Shown here one piece after another: positions 10,916 to 23,462 of a DNA stretch of 64,000 bases; within the stretch, counting starts at the first letter, position 1; the number at the start of each line of letters is the position of its first letter. This DNA is from Paraescarpia echinospica. Taxonomy: Eukaryota > Annelida > Polychaeta > Sabellida > Siboglinidae. A program made the translations under genes and the position numbers. A model generated the notes under the pieces. The model was not told the origin of the DNA and did no database searches. It was given only the letters and a program-made list of their open reading frames with translations. The DNA lies in NCBI GenBank assembly GCA_020002185.1, contig CM034541.1:30964648-31028647 (forward strand), written 5' to 3'.

Positions 10916-11725
10916 ACTAAAGAGAATGTTCTGCGTACGCCGGTGAAACAAAATATGTATTTGTAATCTGCGAAAGGTCGCCTGTGTAAAGACATTTTCG
11001 GTTGACATCTGATGTCATACAGTCACGCTTTGCACACGGGTCAGTGTGGACGAACCGAAGATGCTATTGTAAACGCGGCCAGCATACGTCAAGCACACTA
11101 ATTTAATACGACACACGTTATCGGAGATGTTCTCGTGAAAACACGATCCCATGGATATTCCGTATACTGAGCTACGAGCAAACGAAACTGTGGGTAGTTG
11201 AAAAGAAATGGTACTGGTGTCTTCTTTATTGTGGATGCGCTCATTGAAGACGTGACTTCTCGGTTACTCTGCGGATCGTTCAGCAGATACAGTTGACCGA
11301 GAAAAGACGCGAGAACTATCATTAAATTATTAGTTGGGTGTCGTATTCGGTGCCTTCCCGCTGACGGCAATTCTGGGCTTTGAGTTGCTCACTGCGGTGT
11401 GCATTTCCCGTCATTTCAATTTAACTTTAAACGCTTCTTTGATCTAAATCGTGCAGTCTATTTTAGGTTTGCGACTGCTGTTTTGTTCCTTAATGTGCAT
11501 GAGGGCTGCGTTTGTGAAAACTTCCCCTGTGTCTAGGAACTACAGGATTCCTCATAAATTCATCATATTTAGGAGTTGGTTCTCAGGCGGAACTAGCCCC
11601 GGGATATGTGTTTACTCCTAGTCAGCAATCGCAGGGTGAATCACCTGATAAAAAAGATCGGGGTTCATCGCATCTTTCACGGGGAGATTAGAAACAAATC
11701 GGATGGCGTGGACAAGCCACAGGAT

Positions 11726-12042
11726 AAGCATAGTGATGCAGTGGATAGAGCGACGGACGGTCAACCGAGAGAACCTCAGTTCGAATCCCGTGCTGTGGTG
11801 TCGAACATTGGGCAAGTTCGCTCACTCTACGGTGCTCCGTTTCATTCAGCTGTGTGAACGAGTACCTGCCTATAGACGGTCGAATATTCTTCGGGCATTA
11901 ATGGCAGCATGGCTGGATGCCTCCCAGAGAAGTAGAGATGGTGTACGATTGAACAGGTCTGTCAGGGAGTAAAGTGTAAAGTGCTTTGAGCAGTCCTGAG
12001 GACTGGATACTGCGCTATATAAGAACTTGCCTTAACCTTTGA
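11726..12042 (+). mobile_element. tRNA-derived SINE, family A (full length)
   Basis: Head: TGATGCAGTGGATAGAGCG (A box region) and CAGTTCGAATCCCG (B box). Body: GTACCTGCCTATAGACGG and GCATTAATGGCAGCATGGCT. Conserved 3' block: CAGGGAGTAAAGTGTAAAG, TTTGAGCAGTCC, GGACTGGATACTGCGC, then TATATAAGAACTTGCC. The same family occurs at 18525-18692, 33690-34013 and 60318-60650. Transcribed in principle by RNA polymerase III; mobilised by a LINE. Confidence 0.88.
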
Positions 12043-12121
12043 TAATAGTGAATGCAGGCAGATGAACAAACAAAGCACAGGAGGACAACAAGAGCAAGAG
12101 CAGTGTAACAGTACACCAGAC

Positions 12122-12945
12122 CTCATGCACCCATGAACACGGGGGTCATGATGACCTGATGCACCCATGAACATGCGGACCATGATGACCTCATGTCCTC
12201 ATGTACACGGGGGTCATGATGACCTCATGTACCCGTGTATACGGGGACCATGATGACCTCATGCATGTACATGGGGACCATGATGACCTCATGAACCCAT
12301 GTACACGGGGACCATGATGACCTCATGCACCCATGTACACGGGAATTATGATGACCTCATGCACCCATGAACTCATGGACCATGATGACCTCATGCACAG
12401 ATGTACACGGGTCCATGATTACCTCATGCACTCATGTACACGGGGTCCATGATGACCTCATGCACCCATGTACACGGGAACATGACACGGGGACCATGAT
12501 GACCTCATGCACCCATGTAAACAGAGACCATGATGACCTCATGTACCCATGTACACGGGGACCATGATGACCTCATGCACCCATGTACACGGCGAACATG
12601 ATGACCTCATGCACCCATGTAAACAGAGACCATGATTACTTCATGTACCCATGTACACAGGGACCATGATGACCTCATGCACATTTGCACATGGAGACCA
12701 TGATGACCTCATGTACCCATGTACACGGGGAAATGATGACCTCATGCCCCCATTTACACGGGGACCATTATGACCTCATGCCCCCATGTACACGGGGACC
12801 ATGATGACCTCATGCACATTTGCACACCAGGACCATGATGACCTCATGCACCCATGTACACGGGGACCATGATGACTTTATGCATCCATGTATACGGGGA
12901 CCAAGATGGCCTCGTGAGCCCATGTACACGGGGACCATGATGACG
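12122..12945. repeat. About 35-bp minisatellite, roughly 24 copies
   Basis: Tandem imperfect copies of a unit with CATGATGACCTCATGCACCC and ATGTACACGGGGAC. Point variants and small deletions are frequent. On the minus strand units read HGPRVHGCMRSSW-like peptides continuous with the retroelement tail at 12950-13115. It is not a CRISPR array: units are contiguous, without unique spacers. Confidence 0.92.
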
Positions 12946-12949
12946 GGCA

Positions 12950-13115
12950 GAACGAGGCAATTGTCTTCCCTCGGTCCCATGAGAAGTTCGTTCCGCCTTG
13001 TCTACTGGTCTTCTCGATCTTCCCTGTTCTTCCACTCTTGCCTGTTCGCACCTGCCCTTTCGGGATCTCTCTTCACATTGCCTTTCCATCTTAGTTTAGG
13101 TCTACCTCTTCCATC
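12950..13115 (-). pseudogene. Retroelement ORF tail fragment next to a minisatellite
   Basis: Minus strand reads GRGRPKLRWKGNVKRDPERA then a short tail with KAERTSHGTEGRQLPRSARH HGPRVHG. The first part is the common RPKLRWxDxVKRDL motif near the end of retroelement polymerases. The reading runs straight on into the minisatellite at 12122-12945. Confidence 0.5.
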
Positions 13116-13119
13116 ACTA

Positions 13120-15339
13120 TCACCATCACCACACTCTACTATTTGTCATGCTTTCTGTTAATCCGTCCTCACTCTTTTTCTCGGTATACTAGTGTAAAAC
13201 CTTGTCCGCACTGCCTGACCCGTGACGACATCGCGGAGCAGACGACCAGACGGAGGGAACAGCCGGATGAGATACGGTCCAGTGGCACATTGTCATGATT
13301 ACTTGGGCTACATCTCGTCAGACACACACAAACAGACAATGAGTTCTGTCACTCGTACGTCGAAAAAAAACCTAGTAAACGTTCGACGTCTAAAACAATC
13401 GCCGGAGATACAATCCCACCAGCCCGTTGTCAGAATTCGTCGGGGAGAAGATGATAAGGAGTACACATGAACAATGAACACGCTGCCGGGCACTGGAGCG
13501 TGTGCTTGATTTTACGGTTGCTACTCATAATAGCGGTAGCACTAGTCAATCCAATTACGAGAGAGTGAGAGCATTTACATCAAACAGCCATGCAGGCGGA
13601 CCAATTCTGGCAACGGTTTGGACCAGCAGGAAGTAGAACAATGTTAATTACGTGGTTGTGCAATGACTTGAGTTGTATAACGTTGGCAATATTTTCAAGC
13701 GTCACGCAATTACGGCGATTTTCGCACAGTTTTAACCAGCAAGTGCGTTTGAACATCAAAAGGTCGCCCCACTCTAAGTAAAAGTTCCAATTCCTAAAAT
13801 AATGCAACTGTTTTATTTTACAACGTTAGACTGTACTTAATTTCATGTCTGTACACTTTTTTATATCAATGCTCCAGTTCCATGTGAACTTTTCCAATGG
13901 TTATATGGTAACGTATATTTAACTCCCATTCAATCACTTGTTGTCGGGCTGTGGAGTCGAATGCTGCTGCCTCCATCCATGTGTCTACGGGCGTCTCTAT
14001 CGATCATTGCGGTCTGAAATTATTCAAGTTCATGTCCCGTGTACATATTCCTTTATAGTTGGTGTGTGTAAAGGCAGGTCTGTCTTGGCGTGTTCTTTGA
14101 TGTGGTGGAAACCATACGACTGTCCTTTGTGTCATTTCGTATGTATGGATCAGGACTATCCTGTGTGTCACTGAAATGACTGACTTAAATTTTGATTTTT
14201 TTTGTCTCGTATCCTGGGCAGTTCCAGAATGTATCAAATAAAATCGGTGGTGGGATTAACCGGCAGTGAAATTATGGAATTTAATGGAGGCAGTCCTGTT
14301 CTTCTTCCCGGAATTAGCCAGCGTGGTAATCTGCTGTGCTGGACGTGAGGGAATTGTTGAACGTCAAAGGGTATCGTGGTTAGATCAGCCCGCCTCGACA
14401 TTATTGCCAATAAAGCTTGTTTTGAAACAATATTTTTTTACCATTTGAACATGCTCCGGGAGGCGTATTTATCAAATTGCGAACGTTGTTACGGGCTTAC
14501 TACGCACAATTTGGCGGGCATTATACCTTCAACATAGTCACCATAGTCTTGAAAAAATATTATATTAATTAATTAATAAAAAACTAGGAACACAGTGCCT
14601 CCTTTTAAATGGTGGAGTGACGTTTTGCTCTTTTCCTTACTATAACCCGTGTGGGTGACATACGCCTATATAATACCTTCTTGGCTACTTTTTATTTCTG
14701 ATAGGCATCGTGGATACGTGCGTTTAACAAGAGCTGGAGGTTCGTGATTTTGACGAAACTTGCTCAGCATAATTTATGAGTGACAAAATAACAGTGGCCG
14801 TGAAGAAGTTAAAGATATGACTCACATCCAGTTTTCTTGTAATACGACAAAACGTTAACAAGGCCATCATTGGGGAAACCATCGGTAATATGTGCCACAC
14901 ACCCCTGCCTCTTTCTCGTTTCTCAATTGTAATTATGGCCAACTATCACAAATAACTATTACCCTTTTGTCAGCGATAATGTGTCTTACGCGGAGCAGTG
15001 TTTAAAGGTTGTCGAATGTGTGAAAATTGCGACGCCGGAGTCCGTTATATTGCCAATTAAGGTATTTATATTCGGATTGTTTTGTTTACTTTTCGCGGGT
15101 TAAAAGTGCAAACATTATTTCGGGTTTATTAAATACAATTTAGCGGGAAGTACTCTCGAAACGTAAATTATATATTCTGTCTTAAGAACATTATTTTTTT
15201 TATATAAAAATGAACAGACGAGCTCTCGTTAACTCCCTTGAATATTACATTTTCATGTAGTAGAGTATATTATACGCACAGATGCCTTTGCGATCGCTTA
15301 CAATTGTAAAAAATGCTGCAACGATAATAGCAGCCCATA
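13120..15339. other. Intergenic, no gene seen
   Basis: Holds repeat family C copy 1 (14265-14575) and otherwise unassigned AT-rich sequence. A segment around 14990-15170 has a weak resemblance to family C. Confidence 0.45.
14265..14575 (-). mobile_element. Dispersed repeat family C, copy 1
   Basis: Minus-strand sequence matches 32690-33035 and 50240-50560: shared TTGAAGGTATA, GCCAAATTG, GGAGCATGTTCAAAT and TTTCAAAACAAGCTTTATTG with TGGCAATA. Non-coding; a SINE or MITE family with undefined ends. Confidence 0.65.
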
Positions 15340-16745
15340 GTTCACGGCATAAATATAGTTTTCTGAATGAACATAGGCCCAGATAAGGCTGGTAAGTACC
15401 GTCCGGTCAGCCTAACATCCATACCATGAAATATTCTGGAAGCAATCATCAGAGAGAGCATGATCAAGTTTCTCAACGAGCACAGCATCATTAACCAGAA
15501 CCAGCATGGATTTCTGGAAGGCAGGTCCTGTTTGACCAACCTACTAGAGACCTTTGAGGAATGGACACGAACACTGGACGAGGGATATTGTCAGGACGTC
15601 ATATATCTGGACTACAAGAAAGCGTTCGACACAGTTCCCCACTGCAGACTGGTAAAGAAGCTAGAAGCCTTCGGCAACCAAGGCAAAGTGGTTCGATGGC
15701 TGGGAACTTTCCTGACTGATAGAACTCAGCAGGTGATACTCAATGGATCGATCTAAGTCAGAATGGGCCCCCGTCATCAGTGGAGTTCCCCAGGGATCTG
15801 TCATAGGACCGCTTCTTTTTATCCTTTATGTGAATTACATCCCAGACCTGGTCACTGCAGCATCAATATGTTTGCCGGTGACACGAAGCTATGCACAACG
15901 ATCCGTAACCAGGAAGACCAAGACCAACTGCAATCCGATATTGACATCCTGGAAAATTGGAGTAAAAAAATGGTTGCTACAATTCAACCCTGAGAAATGC
16001 AAATTAATGCAAGTGGGGAAACCGCCACACAAAACTATACAATGACACACAACACTCGAACCAGAGTGAACCTCGAGACAACAAATGAGGAAAAGGACAT
16101 GGGGGTGTGGGGGACCACCAACCTAAAATCGACAGTGCAGTGCAAGAAAGCAGCAAAGAAAGCCATGCAAACTCTTGGCGTGGTAAAGAGAACATTTAAG
16201 CACATGACCAAGAAATCATTTGTGACACTCTACCGGGTATACGTCCGAGGTTTGTGTACAAGCATGGTGCCCATATCTGGCAAAGGACATTGACATCCTC
16301 GAAAAGGTACAGCGAAGAGCAACCAAGCTAGTTACCAGCATAGCAAAGCTCACGTATGAACAACGATTACAACAACTGAAACTACACTCGTTGTATTACC
16401 GACGTCAGAGAGGCAACCTTATTGAAACGTACAAAATACTTCACGGAATCGACAAAGTTGAAGCTCGTCACTTCTTCCAGGAGAGGGACAGTACAGCAAC
16501 ACGAGGACACACGAGAAAGCTTTTCAAGCAAAGAACAAGACTGTTGGTCAGACAGAATTACTTCTCAGTTAGGGCCGTGGATCAGTGGAACAGGCTCCCA
16601 CAACATGTGGTAGCTAGATACCAATACCGTCACACAGTTTAAGGCCAGACTCGACGAGCTCTGGAACAGCCTGGGATAAGGGCACCAACAAAGGCCAATG
16701 GACTAAATCAGCCCATTAACCTGTAAGAGTAAGTGTAAGTGTACT
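15340..16745 (+). pseudogene. CR1/jockey-like non-LTR reverse transcriptase, 5'-truncated and broken
   Basis: Reads KYRPVSLTSIP, NQHGFLEGRSCLTNLLETFE, DVIYLDYKKAFDTVPH, APVISGVPQGSVIGPLLF, then INMFAGDTKL, ENWSKK...FNPEKCKLMQVG and a C-terminal tail with VDQWNRLPQHVV. Several frame changes (near 15745, 15880 and 16000) and an internal stop (15426) kill it. The catalytic FADD box reads FAGD. The 3' end at about 16720-16745 has a short TAAGTG-type tail, as expected for this clade. The N-terminal endonuclease is absent (5' truncation). Confidence 0.85.
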
Positions 16746-19700
16746 TACGGTAGTGCATTGTGAAATTTGCATTAGTGAAATTGGCATAATTGTCTAGTGT
16801 TGGATCTGCTTAGAAAAATATTGTATTATTGCCGCCAAACATTTCCCAAGGTTTGCTGTTCAATCATCTTCTAATGACCACAAATATGTGATGGGCATGC
16901 ATGACTTTAAAAACATTAGAAAATAAGTACAATTTAGCTGCGTGGGAATTCGTCAGATGTTATCCATGGGGTTAACATTTACGACTGTCCTACGTATTTG
17001 AATACAAATGCAATTCGATGGTAAGACATTTGCTTTATCGATCACTGTTGCCATTCCACGTACATTAAACATCCACAACAGTGACGTTATTATTAGATTC
17101 TAAATTATCGATGATGTAACCTCACAAAAATGCAGCAAGGCGAGCAATCGATGTGTCTAGACGACTGACACGTGAAGGTGCAATTACCGATCCAGACTCG
17201 CACGGAACGCACTATGTCTCTTTCACGTGACCCAACGAAATCGATCGCCCAATGTACTCGTTTGCATACCCATGCATATGGATTTTTACTTGCTACATTT
17301 AGATATTTTTACGCAACTGGATTTCTGCGAAATGCTTTGAGGTACTGGAATGCCTTTGCCAAAAAACTAATGTATTACTATGCCGTGTTTTGCTATGTGC
17401 GATGCGACTTCATCTTGCTGGATTTAAGACTTCATGATACTGCCACTACATAAAACCGGGGATATAAAACCTGTGCAGTTACGAAGGTTGAAGAGGTATA
17501 CATATGACACATGCTGTGCGCATTTGTTTTTTTAATGAAAAATAATGCAGTTATCGTGTATTTTTATATAAAACGTGTCGTTTGCTTAATCGAGAACTCA
17601 AAGCGGCCACACTTATTATGTCTTGGATCTCTAGGTACGCAACTGTAGTGTACGTTACACTATTAATTTCGCAATATATTACCATTTCATACGAATAACA
17701 TTTGGTATCTTAATCGCATTACGAAACGTTGTACAGTTGTGATGTTTTTAATAAAAAAAGTGTGTCCTAAAATAGGCAGCCTACCGTACGTTGTGTTGTC
17801 CGTCTATTGACTTCTCACACTTTAACACCACGGGGTTTTATTGCTGATTGTCCGTATGAATTGAGTTTCTTCACACAACGAAAACATCCGTTCTCTTCAA
17901 ATTAATTTTGTCTTGCGACTTCACTTACTGGTTGTTTGAGCTGCATCTTTGTAGTTCTATGTGCAAGATTGATTCCATTAGATTACAATAGGACAACCCG
18001 TGAAAAGGGTTGGCACTTTTGAGAGGATATAAGGAAAACAATTAACTGGAAGAAAACTCAGAGAAAGACGTTCTAACAGTTGTAGAAGAAAAGAAAAATG
18101 TGATGAATGCGATCAACATAGACGTGAAGAAAGAACCAAGAACAAATATAGACCTACTAAGGAAAATTGCATAAGCATCTGAAGCTTGTGAATATTCGGG
18201 GAGCCAGCGAAGTTGATTTCGGCGAATATATCGCGATTTGCATTATAATTAACATGTACACAACCAGTAAATAATTGGGGACTCCTGACCCCCTCTTCTT
18301 GTTGCGTCACATGTGAGAAAATAAACGAATGAAAAGATAATAAATGTGGCTCTGGAAGAATTGATAAAGAACAGACTGTAGTGAAGTTTAAGAAAAACAA
18401 CAATAATCTGACCCGACCCCTGTTCCCAGACCTCCCCGGTTCCGATGCCGATGAGATGCATGAACGAAAACGTGATAACAGACGAATGAACTAAAATGTA
18501 AAGAATATAAAAGAAAGGCACTTAAAGGTAAGTTGTTATCTAGCGCAGTATCCAGTCCTTTGGACTGCTCAAATCGCTGTACACTTTACTCCCTGGCAGA
18601 CCTGTTCAGTTGAACACCATCTCTACTTCTCTGGGAAGAATTCAGCCACGCTGCTATTAATGCGCGAAGACTATTCGGGAGGCGCTGTGGGTGAATGGAT
18701 ATAGAACGAGATGACGAGAGCAGAGATATTGCCAACAAGAGGACAACTAACGAACGGACACGGCACGTAAGTTAACTTTCACCTGATTTGATACATCTAG
18801 AACAGCCACTCAACACCCTGTAGATTACGGACGTGCGAACAGAGATGCGTTCGACAGGGAAGGCAGTTGACGTGTTTACGGTTATAGTAGATCACAAGGT
18901 GTCAGCGGATAACGGTGCGTTACTGGTGTTTACAGATGTCGATGCGCCCAGGCGGAGATCATTACGAACGGGTTATGGAGGAAGAACAGCCAGTAAAAGA
19001 ATTCCGCCGGAGAAAGCAGTCTTGCAGTCTTTTCGTCACTTCTGCTCTACGCAGACATAGCATCTGTGACAGCGAAGGGCTTCCTTATTAGACCATAGCC
19101 GTTTCTAGTTAAAACAGTTCATTATTTTGATAACATGTCGCATGTTGTTGTTAATTGTTGTTATTATTATCATTATTATAACTGGTTGCTTTGTGCCGTA
19201 AAGTTATTCGAAACTGCAATTTTAACAGAAATGAAGCAGATGACGACGCGCAGGAGAGAGAGAAAAGCCGAGGAAAATGAGATGGAATTCTGATAGCGTT
19301 ATTCGATAAAATGGTTTGGTTGTTGTAAAAAACGAACTGTATCGACTTCGTTTTGCGTCAACACGCTGCATGTTCATTTAGGTGAACATTGCACGTTCAT
19401 CCATTATTTATAATGCTCTTCTTTGAAGTCATTAAATTTTATTGTTTTGTATATAATTTTATGATCCGACGCTGGTGGTTATACCGGATCTTTATGTAGG
19501 GTTATGTGAGACAAGTCGGGAATTAGTCATAGACCCACAGCGCGCTGGTGGCGGGCTGAACGGTTGCACACACTGGGCATACACCGAGACAGACAGGCCA
19601 GCAGACACACAAAGAATGCCTACAATGACGATCAACGGGCGGCAAATATCGATATGACAGCAAGCGGGTCTAATAGGTCTCAACAATGGGCTCACAACAC

Positions 19701-19954
19701 CAGCCATGTCACGTCTTATTGCGTGCAGTGTCTTTATCAAACGATCTTTTGTTGAGACAAGATACAATAATAATAGATAATTGCATTTTTTCTCATCTGC
19801 GAACAATGAATAAAATGTGGATTTCACAACAAAAGCCTGTTAACAAAACACAATGGGCAATGTTTGCATCCAGATAGCGCTTACACACAAGCTACAATTT
19901 CGGCTAGATAATTGAGACAAAATTCTACGCAGTCTCTAAGCTGTTTTGCGTGCG
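16746..19954. other. Intergenic, no gene seen
   Basis: AT-rich sequence with one truncated SINE (18525-18692). No exon-like open frame with splice sites was found on either strand. Confidence 0.45.
18525..18692 (-). mobile_element. SINE family A, 5'-truncated
   Basis: Reverse-strand 3' portion of the SINE only: GCGCAGTATCCAGTCC, TTACTCCCTGGCAGACC and CATTAATAGCAGC-equivalent blocks. The tRNA head is missing. Confidence 0.8.
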
Positions 19955-20160
<206 letters not shown>

Positions 20161-20258
20161 TGTTTCAAATGTATGGTTCGAATTTTGATTTATTGCGGAT
20201 CGAACTCTAAGTTCAAATTTCCATGTGGCTGCTAACCGTTTACTGTGTTTTTCATATC

Positions 20259-20490
20259 CCTCCTCTCCTCTCCTCTCCTCTCCTCTCCTCTCCTCTCCTC
20301 TCCTTTCCTCTCCTCTCCTCTCCTCTCATATCTCTCTCTCCCTCTCCTTCTCTCGCTCTCCTTCCCTCCCTCCCTTCCTCCCTCCCTCCCTCCCTCTCTC
20401 GCTCTCCCTCCCTCTCACTCTCGCTTTCTCGCTCTCCCTCCCTCCCTCCCTTTCTCGCTTTCCCTCCCTCCCACCCCTCTCTCCCTCCCG
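20259..20490. repeat. CT-rich polypyrimidine tract
   Basis: TCCTC pentamers (20262-20330) then CTCTCC and CCCTCC repeats. A strand-asymmetric pyrimidine tract of over 220 bp. Confidence 0.95.
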
Positions 20491-21136
20491 ACGATTTGGT
20501 CTATCTGTTTTTCGCTATGACAAGAACAATTTAAAACACAGAAACTTATCTTGTCTGTTTTAGAATTGCGTAAATGTATCAAATACTTAACAAAAAAGTG
20601 TCATGAATGTTATGGTCCTACATTTAATTATTTTGGAAAAGTTCGTCATGTGAGACAAAACGCATGCAGGTATATTTTGGTCCTATTACTGTATGTTATA
20701 ATTAATGTGTACACATCGTGTAACTGATATCCACATGAAGTCTGTGTTACATCACTAATTAATTACTCTGAATTGTCTTCGTTGTCCTAATGTATCTTGT
20801 ATTGGCGTATTCGCACTGGGCGCGGTGAGAGTTCGCCATGACGAGACACGTGCTGTAACAAAATTGCGCAATAAGAACATAATCTTCTCCTAACTTACAA
20901 TCGTATTCCTTTTGAAATACAGCGTTAAAATAAGAACTCTGCGTGTACGGAGTGATTTATATTGTTGAGCTTGCGCAAGGCTAGTGGGAAACCAGTTTTC
21001 GTCCAGATGTCCTCGTTAGTTTGGCATATTGGTGGTTGTTTCGCTAATTATGTATGGGATTGTTCATATTTAGCAGACAAACGTCTTCGTTTCCTATCAG
21101 TCACGTGGTATTCCATCGTGGAAAACTGATTTGCAT

Positions 21137-21233
<97 letters not shown>

Positions 21234-21242
21234 ATACACACA

Positions 21243-21274
<32 letters not shown>

Positions 21275-21292
21275 CATACACACACAGTACAA
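21137..21292. repeat. (CA)n(CGCA)n microsatellite
   Basis: About 95 bp of pure CA followed by GCAC tetramers. Confidence 0.97.
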
Positions 21293-21294
21293 AG

Positions 21295-22727
21295 AAGTGA
21301 AGAACCCAATAAGGAGACGACATAAGTAGATAGCACCGCGGGAGGAGTCCTGCATCCATAGGAGATGATTAGGTGAGTGATCAATCACAGGTCGTGGATG
21401 GGAGACAATAGCATTGGTGAGAAGTTTGAGATATGGCAAGTAGAACAAGGGATATGTGGTGCGCGGTGGCGTGGTGTAGAGCGACCACAAGATGACTCTA
21501 CTGGTTTAACTGGGGTATGGACACATACCATTATATATTGCTTAATAAGGTTATGTTTAATTTTGCTAATTATTTTTGATTTTTTTGTCATCCCTGTACA
21601 TATAGAAAACACTAAGGTGCCATTTATTATTAACACAAGAAAGCTTTTTTTATATTAGTGCGGAAGATTCGAATTTGTTTTTTTCATTGGCGTTGCTTTC
21701 TATACGATATACATGTATGTCTTTTCAAGGATTTGCGTTTGTGTGAGCGAGTGTATTTGTCGAAGCGTGCATGTGTGCGCGTGTTCGTATACGTGCGTGC
21801 GTGTGTGTATGCGTCCGTGCATTTCATAGACATTATTTTAAAAGTATAGCATGCAAGAAAGAGAAGGAAAGGACTAAATAGAAACACGAATATAACAAAT
21901 CATATTCCTTGGACAAAGTGTGTGAAATAGTCAGGTAGAAATATGACGCTGACATACAGGTAAGTGGTACCGAAAGACTAAATAAAGTACATTTTAAAAA
22001 GGGTAACATGTCTCTTTTCCTTTTACCTTCTTTTGTCCATCTAAGTGTTATTTTTGATATGTTGTCATATTGTTCTTTCTTAGGACATGGCCGATCCGTT
22101 TCCATCTTCTTGTTGCGAATAAACCCCTATGTTTGTTCATATTGCCTTATGCGGTTATTCTTCACACGTGTACTAAAACTGCGTAATTGCAGGAGTCTCA
22201 ACCTCTCTTCTGTTTGGGGACCAACCTCTAACCACATAAAATAACAGTTTGCTTGAAAGAAGGTTATACCTGCGAAGTTTCTTTTCATGAAATCCGGAAA
22301 ACTGTCATCAGCTGTTCAGCACGTTTCCGGTGTAGCGCTGTGTCGTCGCGCTGTCTATGATCTAATCCTGACATTGGAAGACGGGGAGGGTGGGAGGTGG
22401 GTGCTGTTGAATATTGTTCGCCGCCGCGCCGTCGTGTTTTCTTTTCAGCTTCTCCGCAGTCTCGGTTTGACTCATACATTGAAAGACGGGAGTGTGTGTG
22501 TGCTGTTGGAGATTTTAAGCGTAGTGCTCGTGGTACCGCTATCATGCCACATGCGGTATCGCCACCTGCCGGGATTTACGTTAATTGACGGAGGTGTAGT
22601 TCGAAGATTTCCGTAAGGTGGCAGCAGTGGTACGACCGGATGCGGAAGGTCAAGGTTGTCGTCGGAAGTGTGGGAAAACTTAAATAATATGTTTTCGTTA
22701 GCATCAACATGTTTCTAAAGGTGTAAC
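21295..22727. other. Upstream region of TICRR
   Basis: No gene recognised. 22280-22680 is more CpG-rich and holds two degenerate units of a GGAAGACGGGGAGGGTG / GCTGTTGGAGATT repeat. The TICRR promoter and 5' UTR are expected within the last few hundred bases; no TATA box is obvious. Confidence 0.4.
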
Positions 22728-23462
22728 ATGGATGGCTGCGAAGAATCATTCAAGGTCGTGTTCTTGATTGACGTGAGAAGTTTCGTGAGAGGCGATCATG
22801 CCAACCACCGGAAAACGCAAACTCTTATTCAGCAAAGCGTTTTGAAATTGTTGACATATTTTTCGTGCAAGGTGCAACACGACTCGAAGAACTTGCAATG
22901 GGGCTACAAGTTCTACAACTCGAAACAACGAAAGGGCGCAAAGCAGAACTTTCGTGATTTCGATCTGAAGAGCTTTGAGGAGTTTGAAAGCGATCTGGTC
23001 AGTCGGTTTATGCACAGCAGTTTCAAGACGGACGGATTGACCCCGGCAGAAGCAACTGATGTCTTTGTTGATGGCGCAGGCGCTATCAACAGTGAAGATG
23101 ACGTTGACCCAAGCGATGCCTTATGCAACGTTTTGACAGAAATGGTCTACGACTTCCAATGGGACCGCCCAGATCTTAGATCACCTGTTAAAATGACACG
23201 TGTGAAGCTACTAAAGAAACCACTGCTGTCAAAGTTCAACAACACAAAACACGACTTAGATCCTCCGCAACACAAGTTTGTGTTCTTATACTCGGATTGT
23301 CCACATACACTGGGCGATGTACTGAATTTTGGTGACTGTCTGCAAAACAGTCGATCTCTCCTCAGGTCGTTTCTCTCAAACCACATGTACAAGAAATTTC
23401 ATGAAAACTTGAACATACGACTGTTTTGGATAGATGTTGATGGTGTGCCAAACACAGACAAG
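22728..23462 (+). CDS. TICRR: TICRR exon 1: N-terminal domain
   Basis: 245 codons in phase 0, ending at AAG|GTATGT. It opens with MDGCEESFKVVFLIDVRSF, a hydrophobic strand then helix like a vWA-type fold. Later it has KLLTYFSCKVQ and WGYKFYNS near residues 40-65, LTEMVYDFQWDRPDLRSPVK near 135-155 and FVFLYSDCPHT near 183-193. These match, in order, vertebrate Treslin blocks of the LLTYLSCR, WAFKFFDS, LLDYQWDRPEITSP and FLLAPCPHS type. An acidic insert after about residue 100 is longer than in the human protein as I recall it. Confidence 0.92.

Noticed and set aside
10272..11008. Arginine/serine- or Thr/Asn/Glu-rich open frames up to 160 codons
   Set aside because: Translations of the TTCG/TCCG array; no splice sites or conserved content.
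11740..11790. tRNA gene
   Set aside because: A and B boxes are present, but the acceptor stem does not close and the sequence continues into a SINE body found at three other sites.
12122..12945. Possible CRISPR-like array
   Set aside because: Units of about 35 bp are contiguous with no unique spacers, and the context is an animal nuclear genome; it is a minisatellite.
20223..20563. Ser/Pro/Leu-rich open frames of about 110 codons
   Set aside because: All three plus frames are open because the region is a CT tract.
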